Shown: one piece after another, positions 10,226 to 18,005 of the stretch
How positions within the stretch are numbered: the first letter of the stretch is position 1
Layout of the letters: every line of letters begins with the position of its first letter
Assembly (NCBI RefSeq): GCF_001297775.1
Contig: NZ_LIFX01000004.1
Location: forward strand, 299,521-363,520
DNA: 64,000 nt
Direction of reading: 5' to 3'
Origin: Trabulsiella odontotermitis
Lineage (GTDB): Bacteria; Pseudomonadota; Gammaproteobacteria; Enterobacterales; Enterobacteriaceae
Program-made: the position numbers and the translations under genes
The notes under the pieces: model-generated
What the model saw: the letters and a program-made list of their open reading frames with translations, nothing else
Database searches by the model: none
What the model was told of the DNA's origin: nothing

Positions 10226-10251
10226 AAAAAAAAGCCCGCTTGTAGGCGGGC
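10226..10251 (-). terminator. trp attenuator terminator
   Basis: On the minus strand GCCCGCCTACAAGCGGGC is followed by eight T, 34 bases before trpE and 43 bases after the leader peptide stop. This is the attenuator hairpin (regions 3:4) of the trp leader. When Trp-tRNA is scarce the ribosome stalls at the leader Trp codons, region 2 pairs with 3, and this terminator does not form. Confidence 0.93.
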
Positions 10252-10293
10252 CAGGTATCTGTATGCGGATTGCAGACGTACAACACTTGCCCG

Positions 10294-10344
10294 TTAACAG
10301 GAAGTGCGCCACCAGCCACCGTTCATGCGAATTTGCGTTTTCAT
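10294..10344 (-). CDS. trpL: trp operon leader peptide
   Basis: A 16-codon leader MKTQIRMNGGWWRTSC with two adjacent Trp codons, followed by TAA at 10294-10296. E. coli TrpL is 14 residues ([14 protein letters not shown]), so the WWRTS core is conserved while the front is diverged and a Cys is added. An internal Met (MNGGWW) is an alternative start. The peptide senses charged tRNA-Trp for attenuation and is too short for ordinary gene finders. Confidence 0.9.
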   Translation of the reverse strand: MKTQIRMNGGWWRTSC

Positions 10345-10373
10345 GTGAGATACCGTTTTCTTATGAGCTTGTG

Positions 10374-10406
10374 TACTAGTTAACTAGTTCGTGAAAATAA
10401 AGTCAA
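10374..10406 (-). promoter_or_regulatory. trp promoter and TrpR operator
   Basis: On the minus strand, -35 TTGACT (10401-10406) and -10 TTAACT (10378-10383) are separated by 17 bp. The -10 is embedded in the palindrome ACTAGTTAACTAGT (10375-10388), the TrpR operator core as in E. coli. Tryptophan-bound TrpR should exclude RNA polymerase here. Spacing and placement are the same as in E. coli. Confidence 0.95.
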
Positions 10407-10478
10407 CCCCTGATTTCAGAAAAAGCGTCTGAACCGCTATGATGTGGCGCTGACCCCACTGATGTAACGGGTGCCACC

Positions 10479-11354
10479 TTGAGTGACCATAACGACAATT
10501 ACGCAATTATTTACGACCTGCATAGCCACACTACCGCTTCTGACGGGCGTTTAACGCCGCAGGAGTTGGTTCATCGCGCCCATGAAATGCGTGTCGGTAC
10601 GCTGGCGATTACCGACCATGACAGCGTGGCGGCCATTCCGGCCGCGCAGGCGGAAATCGCCCGCGCCGGTTTACCGCTGACGCTGATCACCGGCGTGGAG
10701 ATTTCCACGGTCTGGGAAAATCATGAAATTCATATCGTCGGTCTGAACATCGACATTGACCATCCGCAAATGACCGGCTTTCTGGCTGAGCAAAAAGAGC
10801 GCCGTCAGCAACGGGCGAAACTGATTGCTGAACGGCTGGAAAGAGCCCATGTGCCAGGTGCCTGGGAAGGCGCGCTGGCGCTGGCGGACGGCGGGGCGGT
10901 GACCCGCGGACACTTCGCCCGTTTTCTGGTGGAGGCGGGAAAAGCCAGTAACATGGCCGATGTGTTTAAAAAATACCTTGCGCGCGGGAAAACGGGTTAT
11001 GTTCCGCCGCAGTGGTGTACAATAGATCAAGCTATTGATGTGATTCATCATTCTGGCGGTAAAGCGGTGCTGGCGCATCCGGGTCGGTACGATTTGTCCG
11101 CCAAATGGCTGAAGAGGCTGTTGGCTTACTTCACCGAATGTGGTGGAGACGCAATGGAAGTCGCGCAGTGTCAGCAGGCACCCCATGAGCGCGCGCAACT
11201 CGCTACCTACGCTCGCCAGTACGGTCTGCTGGGATCGCAGGGCTCTGATTTTCATCAGCCCTGTCCGTGGATTGAACTCGGCCGCAAGCTGTGGCTTCCC
11301 GCTGGCGTGGAAGGCGTGTGGCAGACCTGGGAACAGCCGCAGAATAATTTGTGA
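10479..11354 (+). CDS. rnm: RNase AM (YciV/Rnm), PHP-domain 5'-3' exonuclease
   Basis: Rnm is a PHP-superfamily phosphoesterase that trims 5' ends of ribosomal RNAs and degrades short RNAs 5' to 3'. The 291-aa protein shows metal ligands in YDLHSHTTASDG (near residue 15), AITDHDSV (near 46), EISTVWENHEIHIVGLNID, LAHPGRYD and GSDFH near the end. I keep the TTG start at 10479, which gives MSDHNDN and matches the family N-terminus. It diverges from the trp operon and is followed 9 bases later by yciO, probably one transcript. Confidence 0.93.
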   Translation: MSDHNDNYAIIYDLHSHTTASDGRLTPQELVHRAHEMRVGTLAITDHDSVAAIPAAQAEIARAGLPLTLITGVEISTVWENHEIHIVGLNIDIDHPQMTGFLAEQKERRQQRAKLIAERLERAHVPGAWEGALALADGGAVTRGHFARFLVEAGKASNMADVFKKYLARGKTGYVPPQWCTIDQAIDVIHHSGGKAVLAHPGRYDLSAKWLKRLLAYFTECGGDAMEVAQCQQAPHERAQLATYARQYGLLGSQGSDFHQPCPWIELGRKLWLPAGVEGVWQTWEQPQNNL

Positions 11355-11363
11355 GAGGGAAGT

Positions 11364-11984
11364 ATGAGTCAGTTTTTTTATATTCATCCGGACAATCCGC
11401 AAGCCCGCCTGATCAACCAGGCTGTGGAAATCGTGCGTAAAGGGGGCGTTATCGTTTACCCCACTGATTCCGGGTATGCGCTGGGTTGCAAAATTGAAGA
11501 TAAAGGGGCGATGGAACGCATCTGCCGCATCCGTCATCTTCCGGACGGGCATAACTTTACCCTGATGTGCCGCGATCTGTCCGAGCTGTCGACCTACGCG
11601 TATGTCGACAACGTCGCGTTTCGCCTGATGAAAAACAACACCCCAGGCAACTACACGTTCATTCTTAAGGGCACGAAAGAGGTGCCGCGCCGCCTGTTGC
11701 AGGAAAAGCGTAAAACCATCGGCATGCGCGTGCCGTCGAATCCGATTGCGCAGATGCTGCTGGAAGCGCTCGGCGAGCCGATGCTCTCCACCTCGCTGAT
11801 GTTGCCTGGCAGTGATTTTACTGAGTCTGATCCGGAAGAGATTAAAGACCGTCTGGAGAAGCAGGTTGACCTGATCATTCACGGCGGTTATCTCGGTCAG
11901 CAACCAACCACGGTTATTGATCTGACCGACGAAGCGCCGGTGGTGCTGCGTGAAGGCGTTGGTGACGTTAAGCCTTTCTTGTAA
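11364..11984 (+). CDS. yciO: YciO, YrdC/Sua5-family RNA-binding protein
   Basis: A 206-aa member of the YrdC/Sua5/YciO family. Relatives TsaC/Sua5 make threonylcarbamoyl-AMP for the t6A modification of tRNA; YciO itself is a paralogue whose role is less clear. Visible family features are the N-terminal VEIVRKGGVIVYPTDSGYAL nucleotide-binding strand and a KRKTIGMRVPSNPIAQ basic segment near residue 115. It has a good AGAGGGA ribosome site and follows rnm closely. Confidence 0.95.
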   Translation: MSQFFYIHPDNPQARLINQAVEIVRKGGVIVYPTDSGYALGCKIEDKGAMERICRIRHLPDGHNFTLMCRDLSELSTYAYVDNVAFRLMKNNTPGNYTFILKGTKEVPRRLLQEKRKTIGMRVPSNPIAQMLLEALGEPMLSTSLMLPGSDFTESDPEEIKDRLEKQVDLIIHGGYLGQQPTTVIDLTDEAPVVLREGVGDVKPFL

Positions 11985-11989
11985 CCAAC

Positions 11990-12011
11990 GGGGCGACCGT
12001 TATGTCGCCCC
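11990..12011. other. Hairpin between convergent yciO and ttdT
   Basis: A perfect 8-bp stem (GGGGCGAC / GTCGCCCC, loop CGTTAT) lies between the converging genes. There is no clear T-run on either side. It may still serve as a weak bidirectional transcription boundary. Confidence 0.5.
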
Positions 12012-12019
12012 TGCGGGAG

Positions 12020-13483
12020 TTAAAGTAAAACCAGAGGCATCCAGGTCAGCCCGGTGATGACCAGCAACACCAGGAAAACCAGCCCGAAAATGGCGCCCAG
12101 TCGCCAGTAATCCGCCGTCGGCAGATAACCACTACCGTAGTAGATCGGGCTTGGACCGGTCGCATATGGGGTAATAATGCTGCCCAGACCAATTGCCGCG
12201 CCAACCATCAGGCCGAAGACAGGTAACGGAATGTCCGGCATAGCCAGCGCGGCCGCAATCATCATGGGCGCCAGTGCGGAGGTATATGCCGTGGCGCTGG
12301 CGAAGAAGTAGCGCAATAAATAAAACACCACGATCAACGCCACCATCACCATCACCGGCGAGTAACCGCTCAGTCCGTTTGCCAGCAGCTTACCAAACCA
12401 GGTGATGAAGCCTGTGTCATTAAGGCCGGTGGCAAGCGTTATCAGCGATGCCAGCCAGAAGAAGACGTTCCATGCTGATTTATTACTGATGATGTCATCC
12501 CAGCAGATGATGCGTAATACCAGCATCAGCGCGACCACGCTGTAGCCGACCATTGCGGCATCAATATAACTTCCCCCGAAGATCCACAACACCAGCGCGC
12601 CGACCATCAGCACCAGCATCTGTTTTTCGCGGGTGCAGAGCGGCCCCATCGCCTTCAGTTCCGCCTCTGCCCAGCGCGGTACCTGATCGCCTGATTTCAG
12701 AACTGGCGGGTACAACACATAGGCCAGCCACGGCACCAGCAGTACCAGCAGAATACTCAGCGGCAGCATACCCAGGAACCAGTCTCCCCAGCTCAGCGCG
12801 GTATGCGAGGCGCTCTTCATCAGACCAATCAGCAACAGGTTAGGTGCCATCGCCGTCAGGAAAATGGCGCTGGTCACACAGTCGGCGGTGATCCCCATCC
12901 ACATAATGTAAGAGCCAATGGAGCGGGCGCTGCCGTCGCCAGGTTGTGAGTTATACAGTGGTGGCAGGTTGCGGATGATCGGGTAGATAATCCCTGCGCC
13001 GCGCGCGGAGTTGGACGGCGTGACGGGGGAAAGGATCAGCTCAGAGAACATCACCGCGTAGCCCAGGAACAGCGTGCGGTGCCCCATCTTTTTGACCAGC
13101 ATCAGTGCGATACGCCGACCGAGGCCCGTTTTTTCATAGCCGGTACCAAACATAAAGGCGGCGAAAATCAGCCAGATAACGGAGTTGGAAAAACCCGACA
13201 CCGCCCACGACAACGCTTTGGATGTAAATTTGAAACCCGCCTGGGCAAGTTGTTCCGGGCTGAACAGCAGCCAGGGCGAAAGGACAGCAATGATCGAAAT
13301 GCCGATCATTGCCACGACCGCGCCCGGTACAGGCTCCAGAATGAGTCCCACGATGACGCCGGTAAAGACCGCAAAATAGAGCCAGGAATGGCTCTCAAGA
13401 CCGGCGGGAACGGGCAAAACAGCAATAATGGCGATGACCACCAGCGGAGCCAGATATCGCCACCAACCAGTTAATGGTGCCAT
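12020..13483 (-). CDS. ttdT: TtdT L-tartrate/succinate antiporter
   Basis: A 487-aa polytopic carrier of the DASS (divalent anion:sodium symporter) family, the same length and nearly the same sequence as E. coli TtdT. TtdT imports L-tartrate in exchange for succinate during anaerobic tartrate fermentation. About 12 hydrophobic segments are visible, with the family hallmarks SPVTPSNSARGAGIIYPI and SIITPYATGPSPIYYGSGYL. It is separated from ttdB by a hairpin (13504-13524) and is probably in the same transcript. Confidence 0.94.
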   Translation of the reverse strand: MAPLTGWWRYLAPLVVIAIIAVLPVPAGLESHSWLYFAVFTGVIVGLILEPVPGAVVAMIGISIIAVLSPWLLFSPEQLAQAGFKFTSKALSWAVSGFSNSVIWLIFAAFMFGTGYEKTGLGRRIALMLVKKMGHRTLFLGYAVMFSELILSPVTPSNSARGAGIIYPIIRNLPPLYNSQPGDGSARSIGSYIMWMGITADCVTSAIFLTAMAPNLLLIGLMKSASHTALSWGDWFLGMLPLSILLVLLVPWLAYVLYPPVLKSGDQVPRWAEAELKAMGPLCTREKQMLVLMVGALVLWIFGGSYIDAAMVGYSVVALMLVLRIICWDDIISNKSAWNVFFWLASLITLATGLNDTGFITWFGKLLANGLSGYSPVMVMVALIVVFYLLRYFFASATAYTSALAPMMIAAALAMPDIPLPVFGLMVGAAIGLGSIITPYATGPSPIYYGSGYLPTADYWRLGAIFGLVFLVLLVITGLTWMPLVLL

Positions 13484-13503
13484 AGTCGTATCCCTGCATG
13501 AAG

Positions 13504-13524
13504 GGAGAGACAGCGCGTCTCTCC
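13504..13524 (-). other. Intercistronic hairpin ttdB-ttdT
   Basis: A perfect 8-bp stem (GGAGAGAC / GTCTCTCC, loop AGCGC) fills the 48-base gap between the enzyme genes and the transporter gene. Such hairpins commonly lower or stabilise expression across the junction; here the effect is inferred. Confidence 0.5.
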
Positions 13525-13531
13525 GGAAGGG

Positions 13532-14137
13532 TTATTTGATGTAATGCACGTGCTCGCAGATTTCGTCGACGATGGGGCCGCGACGCTCAGCGAACATTTT
13601 TTTGTTTTCGGCGATCAGGTTGTTGCCGTGGGTATCTATTGAGACGATCAGTGGCCCGAACTCTTTCACCCGACATACCCATAGTGATTCCGGCATGCCC
13701 AGTTCCGTCCAGTGCACCTCTTCAATCTCTTCAACCTGGGTTGCCGCCAGTACGGCGCAACCTGCCGGGAAGATCACATGCAATGCCTTAAATTTCTGGC
13801 AGCCTTCTTCCGTCAGTGGTCCCATGCCGCCTTTCCCCACTACCAGTTTGACGCCGGTCTGCTCAATGAACTCCTTCTCGAAGGCTTCCATTCTCATGCT
13901 GGTGGTCGGACCAACGGAGACCATCTCCCATTTTTCACCGTTCTTACGCACAATCGGCCCGGCGTGGAAAATCGCTTTGCCGTTCAGGTCGTAAGGGATA
14001 GGGCGTTTGAGTTCAATCAGGCGGCGGTGACAGACATCGCGGCAGGTCACCAGCATGCCAGTCAGGTAGATAACATCACCCACGCGGATGTCTTCCAGAT
14101 CGTCGGCTTTGATCGGGGTTGTCAGGATCTTTTTCAT
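13532..14137 (-). CDS. ttdB: L(+)-tartrate dehydratase beta subunit
   Basis: TtdB is the C-terminal-domain type subunit of the oxygen-sensitive [4Fe-4S] L-tartrate dehydratase, which converts L-tartrate to oxaloacetate. The 201 aa equal E. coli TtdB and start [20 protein letters not shown]. Motifs shared with class I fumarase C-terminal domains include GPTTSMRME and GKGGMG. Its ATG overlaps the ttdA stop by four bases, so the subunits are made together. Confidence 0.96.
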   Translation of the reverse strand: MKKILTTPIKADDLEDIRVGDVIYLTGMLVTCRDVCHRRLIELKRPIPYDLNGKAIFHAGPIVRKNGEKWEMVSVGPTTSMRMEAFEKEFIEQTGVKLVVGKGGMGPLTEEGCQKFKALHVIFPAGCAVLAATQVEEIEEVHWTELGMPESLWVCRVKEFGPLIVSIDTHGNNLIAENKKMFAERRGPIVDEICEHVHYIK

Positions 14138-15042
14138 AACGCGCTCCGGGTGTGAGACAGGTTTTCGAAAGAGAGGTCAGAATGAACCCGCAGCGTGCCG
14201 CGGCGGTGCGCCCAACAACCGGTGGAGACCGCCACACCAATCGTTGACGGGTGACGCGCGGCGGATTCGATATGAACCCCCATCACCGAACTATTGCCGG
14301 TGAGTCCTTGCGGACCAATCCCCAGGCGATTTAATCCCTCTTCCAGACGCAGTTCGAGCTCAGCCGCTTTTGGATTCGGGTGACGGGTACCGATGGGGCG
14401 CAGGATGGCTTTGCGTGAAAGTACGGCGGCGGTTTCAACGGAAGTGGCAATCCCCACACCGACCAGCACCGGCGGGCAGGCATTTACTGCTAACGTCGAA
14501 ATATTTTCAAAGACGAATTTGACGACGCCTTCGTAGCCTTCCGAGGGCATCAGCACTTTCGAGCGCCCTGGCAGCGTGCAGCCGCCGCCCGCCATGTAAA
14601 CTTCGATTTCAGCATCGTCGCCATCCGGGATGATGTCCCAGGTCACCCACGGCACGCCGCTGCCGGTATTTTTCCCGGTATTCACCTCGTCAAAAATCTC
14701 TACCGCGTTATGACGCAGCGGCGCTTTCACCGTGGCATCTTCTACTGCCTGTTTAAGGATTCGTTGCAGTTCGCCGAGCAGAGGAAAGCGCGAGCCCACC
14801 TTCACAAAGAACATGATTTCACCCGTGTCCTGGCAGGCCGGACGATTAAGATCGATAGCCTTTTGCATGTTGTCGAACATCGTGTGGTAGATGATTTTCC
14901 CCATGGAGGATGTTTCGGCGTCCCGCAGCTGTTTTAATTTATCCACCACGTCATCGGGCATCCGGGTGGATATCATGGCGGTAAAATTAGCGACAATTTC
15001 CGTCAGCGTATTCACCGCAGCTTGATTATTTTGATTGCTCAT
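14134..15042 (-). CDS. ttdA: L(+)-tartrate dehydratase alpha subunit
   Basis: The Fe-S subunit of L-tartrate dehydratase, 302 aa (E. coli 303). Conserved cysteines that would hold the [4Fe-4S] cluster are in [30 protein letters not shown] and [11 protein letters not shown] place the start at 15042 ([11 protein letters not shown]) because it aligns with the E. coli N-terminus; an upstream in-frame ATG at 15090 would add 16 unconserved residues. It forms the first gene of ttdA-ttdB-ttdT, divergent from ttdR. Confidence 0.96.
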   Translation of the reverse strand: MSNQNNQAAVNTLTEIVANFTAMISTRMPDDVVDKLKQLRDAETSSMGKIIYHTMFDNMQKAIDLNRPACQDTGEIMFFVKVGSRFPLLGELQRILKQAVEDATVKAPLRHNAVEIFDEVNTGKNTGSGVPWVTWDIIPDGDDAEIEVYMAGGGCTLPGRSKVLMPSEGYEGVVKFVFENISTLAVNACPPVLVGVGIATSVETAAVLSRKAILRPIGTRHPNPKAAELELRLEEGLNRLGIGPQGLTGNSSVMGVHIESAARHPSTIGVAVSTGCWAHRRGTLRVHSDLSFENLSHTRSAL

Positions 15043-15255
15043 CCTGTTAACTCCAGTTCTTTTATTTATCTGGAAAGAAACTCTCCGCAATAAACTAACA
15101 CTAAAAATGTGGTTTTATATTTTTTGGTACTGTGAATGTGCAATTAACACTTCGTAAATCACGCTGAAGAAAGACGCTGGAAATTGAGCAAGGGCAGGGA
15201 TTAATCGCTTTTTGCGAATTACACTGCGGGTATTAACATCACGGGTAATGTGACG
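15043..15255. promoter_or_regulatory. Divergent ttdA/ttdR control region
   Basis: The 213-base AT-rich intergenic region must hold both promoters and the TtdR operator. I cannot single out convincing promoter hexamers, and the FNR and catabolite sites expected for anaerobic tartrate use are not obvious. Assignment rests on gene orientation. Confidence 0.5.
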
Positions 15256-16197
15256 ATGCTGAAAACGTGGCCCTTAGCCAAAGATCTGCAAGTGCTGGTG
15301 GAAATTGTTCATACAGGAAGCTTCAGCGCTGCCGCCGCCGCGTTGGGGCAGACACCGGCGTTTGTCACCAAGCGGATTCAGATTCTGGAGACGACGCTTG
15401 ATACCACACTGCTTAACCGCTCGGCGCGGGCGGTCGCGCTCACGGAAAGCGGGCAGCGCTGCTATGAACAGGCGCTGGCGATCCTCACGCAATACCAGCG
15501 CTTAGTTGATGAGGTCACGCAAATCAGAATGCGGCCAGAAGGGATGATTCGCATTGGTTGTAGCTTTGGATTTGGCCGTAGCCATATTGCGCCAGCCATT
15601 ACTGAATTGATGCGCATCTATCCTGAGTTACAGGTTCACTTTGAGCTCTTCGATCGGCAAATTGATTTGGTGCAGGATAATATCGATCTGGATATCCGTA
15701 TTAATGATGAGATTCCTGATTATTATATTGCGCATTTGTTAACGAAGAATAAAAGGATATTGTGTGCGTCCCCGGAGTATTTACAAAAATATTCCATGCC
15801 TGAGTCCCTGCAGGAATTAAGTCGACATGATTGCCAGGTAACAAAAGAACGTGATATGACGCACGGAATATGGGAGCTGGATAATGGAACAACGAAAAAG
15901 TCGGTCAAAGTAAGCGGGCACCTCTCCTCAAACAGTGGTGAAATTGTGCTGCAATGGGCGCTGGAAGGGAAAGGGATTATGCTGCGCTCGCAATGGGATG
16001 TGCAGCCGTTTCTGGCGAGCGGCAAGCTGGTTCGGGTTCTGCCGGCGTATGCGCAGAGCGCAAATATCTGGGCAGTTTATCAGGAGCCACTGTATCGCAG
16101 CGTGAAGCTCAGAGTCTGCGTAGAGTTTCTGGCGACATGGTGCCAGCAGAGGCTGGGCAAGCCAGATGAGGGTTATCAGGTGCCCCGTCATCCTTAA
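15256..16197 (+). CDS. ttdR: TtdR LysR-type activator of tartrate dehydratase
   Basis: A 313-aa LysR-family regulator with an N-terminal winged helix ([20 protein letters not shown], residues ~10-30) and a periplasmic-binding-like effector domain (~90-300). It closely matches E. coli TtdR, which activates ttdABT under anaerobic conditions with tartrate. I prefer ATG 15256 ([12 protein letters not shown]) over the GTG two codons upstream because it aligns with the E. coli start. It is divergent from its target operon, as usual for LysR regulators. Confidence 0.94.
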   Translation: MLKTWPLAKDLQVLVEIVHTGSFSAAAAALGQTPAFVTKRIQILETTLDTTLLNRSARAVALTESGQRCYEQALAILTQYQRLVDEVTQIRMRPEGMIRIGCSFGFGRSHIAPAITELMRIYPELQVHFELFDRQIDLVQDNIDLDIRINDEIPDYYIAHLLTKNKRILCASPEYLQKYSMPESLQELSRHDCQVTKERDMTHGIWELDNGTTKKSVKVSGHLSSNSGEIVLQWALEGKGIMLRSQWDVQPFLASGKLVRVLPAYAQSANIWAVYQEPLYRSVKLRVCVEFLATWCQQRLGKPDEGYQVPRHP

Positions 16198-16418
16198 ACC
16201 CCCCATATCCCACGGGTTGTTCTGACCAGGGCTGATGAAACTAGATGAATCATTTAGACTAAAGTTCGTGTAGTATGTGCGCCCACGAATCAGCGTGTGA
16301 GACACGTTGTGTGCCATGAAATAGTTTCATAGCAGTGAGTTAATATGAGATTGTTATTAACTTATTGTTTTATAAAGTATATCAGACGCCTGTGAAGGCG
16401 ACACCTATAGGAAGCTCT
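16198..16418 (+). promoter_or_regulatory. Upstream region of rluB
   Basis: The 221 bases between ttdR and rluB are non-coding. A small hairpin CGCC-TGTGA-AGGCG lies about 25 bases before the rluB start, and an open frame extends the rluB N-terminus back to 16365 without conservation. No terminator for ttdR is visible. Confidence 0.4.
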
Positions 16419-17294
16419 ATGAGCGAAAAATTGCAGAAAGTGCTGGCCCGTGCGGGCCACGGCTCGCGTCGTGAAATTGAATCCATTATTGAAGCCGGTC
16501 GCGTGAGCGTGGACGGCAAGATCGCCACGCTGGGTGATCGCGTGGAAATCACCCCGGGTCTGCGGATCCGCATTGATGGTCATCTTGTCTCCGTAAAAGA
16601 ATCCACCGAACAGATTTGCCGTGTACTGGCGTACTACAAGCCGGAAGGCGAACTCTGTACCCGTAACGATCCGGAAGGGCGCCCGACGGTATTCGACCGT
16701 CTGCCGAAACTGCGCGGCGCGCGCTGGATTGCTGTTGGTCGTCTGGACGTTAACACCTGTGGTCTGCTGCTGTTCACCACCGATGGTGAACTGGCGAACC
16801 GTCTGATGCACCCGAGCCGCGAAGTTGAACGTGAATATGCGGTGCGTGTGTTTGGTCAGGTGGAAGAGAACAAAGTGCGCGATCTGGCGCGTGGCGTTCA
16901 ACTGGAAGATGGTCCGGCGGCGTTCAAAACCATCAAATTCAGTGGTGGTGAAGGCATTAACCAGTGGTACAACGTCACCCTGACAGAAGGGCGTAACCGC
17001 GAGGTGCGTCGCCTGTGGGAAGCGGTCGGTGTGCAGGTCAGCCGCCTGATCCGCGTACGCTACGGTGATATCCCGCTGCCGAAAGGCCTGCCTCGTGGCG
17101 GCTGGACGGAACTCGACCTGGCGCAGACCAACTACCTGCGCGAGCTGGTGGGGCTGAAGCCAGAAACCGAATCCAAAGTGGCTGTCGAAAAAGATCGTCG
17201 TCGTATGAAGGCGAATCAGATCCGCCGTGCCGTGAAGCGTCACAGCCAGGTCAGCAGTAATCGCCGCTCTGGTAGCCGCAACAACAACGGCTAA
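16419..17294 (+). CDS. rluB: 23S rRNA pseudouridine(2605) synthase
   Basis: RluB converts U2605 of 23S rRNA to pseudouridine. The 291-aa length equals E. coli. It has an N-terminal S4 RNA-binding domain (~1-60, [18 protein letters not shown]), the RsuA-family catalytic domain with the catalytic Asp in [19 protein letters not shown], and a basic, Asn-rich tail ([10 protein letters not shown]). The start at 16419 (MSEKLQKVL) matches E. coli; the longer frame from 16365 is rejected. Confidence 0.97.
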   Translation: MSEKLQKVLARAGHGSRREIESIIEAGRVSVDGKIATLGDRVEITPGLRIRIDGHLVSVKESTEQICRVLAYYKPEGELCTRNDPEGRPTVFDRLPKLRGARWIAVGRLDVNTCGLLLFTTDGELANRLMHPSREVEREYAVRVFGQVEENKVRDLARGVQLEDGPAAFKTIKFSGGEGINQWYNVTLTEGRNREVRRLWEAVGVQVSRLIRVRYGDIPLPKGLPRGGWTELDLAQTNYLRELVGLKPETESKVAVEKDRRRMKANQIRRAVKRHSQVSSNRRSGSRNNNG

Positions 17295-17308
17295 TCTTCT
17301 CTCCCGGC

Positions 17309-17331
17309 TCAGGGGCGAATACCGCCCCTGA
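17309..17331 (+). terminator. Probable rluB terminator
   Basis: A perfect 9-bp stem (TCAGGGGCG / CGCCCCTGA, loop AATAC) begins 15 bases after rluB. The downstream CGTCGTTTCC is only moderately T-rich, so termination may be partial. Confidence 0.6.
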
Positions 17332-17459
17332 CGTCGTTTCCTGCCGCAAGAAAAAATCTCATTTTGTAGACGGCTCGATTCCCACACGTTTACTGCCAGA
17401 ATAAAATTCCTCCTTCACAGAAAGGCGTTTTAGCTTCGCTGCAAAGGGACAGGACACAC

Positions 17460-18005
17460 ATGGAAATTTATCTGGTACTCGCCGTTATTGCCGTTGTCAT
17501 TATCTGGTTCATTTTCACCTATAACCGTTTTATTCGTCTGCGCCGTTTTAAGGATGAGGCGTGGAGTGGTATTGCCGTCCAGCTTAAACGTCGTCACGAT
17601 CTGGCGCCAAACCTGCTGAGCCTGGTGAAGCGCTATGCCGGGCATGAAAAAGAACTGCTGGAAGCGATTTCACGCCAGCGCGGCGATCTGACAGGCAACA
17701 CGCGCGATATTGCCGAAAACGAGCGCGATTATGCCGGTATTCTGGGGCGTGTCTTCGCCCTCGCCGAAGCCTGGCCTGAACTCAAGGCGAATGAGAACTT
17801 CCTCTCACTACAGCAAACCCTTGAAGAAATCGAAGAACAACTCCAGCTGGCCCGTCGCTATTTCAACGGTACGGTACGCGATCTGAATATTCTGGTGGAG
17901 TCTTTCCCGAGTCTTATCGTGGCGCGGGTTTTTGCGTTTAAAACCGGTGACTTTTTTGAGCTGGAGGAGCCGACTGATGCTGCTGTTCCACGGATGGACG
18001 TTTAG
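17460..18005 (+). CDS. LemA family membrane protein
   Basis: A 181-aa LemA-family protein with one N-terminal membrane helix (residues ~3-20, rich in V, I, A) followed by RFKDEAWSGIAVQLKRRHDL and a helical cytoplasmic or periplasmic domain. The family signature F-x2-V-W-S-x-I-x-V-x-L-x-R-R-x-D-L-x-P-N-L is recognisable. LemA proteins are widespread, of unknown biochemical function, and usually sit next to TPM/YgcG-type or DUF2207 proteins. That holds here: the 3' end overlaps yciQ by 29 bases. Confidence 0.88.
   Translation: MEIYLVLAVIAVVIIWFIFTYNRFIRLRRFKDEAWSGIAVQLKRRHDLAPNLLSLVKRYAGHEKELLEAISRQRGDLTGNTRDIAENERDYAGILGRVFALAEAWPELKANENFLSLQQTLEEIEEQLQLARRYFNGTVRDLNILVESFPSLIVARVFAFKTGDFFELEEPTDAAVPRMDV

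Noticed and set aside
10192..10227. Upstream ATG extension of trpE
   Set aside because: The added residues lie in the attenuator and are unlike E. coli TrpE, whose start aligns with 10191.
10671..11903. 410-codon minus-strand frame across rnm and yciO
   Set aside because: It spans two conserved genes on the other strand, including their intergenic gap, and looks like translated antisense with no family features.
16362..17387. 341-codon minus-strand frame opposite rluB
   Set aside because: Shadow of rluB, with no start signal and no conserved motif.
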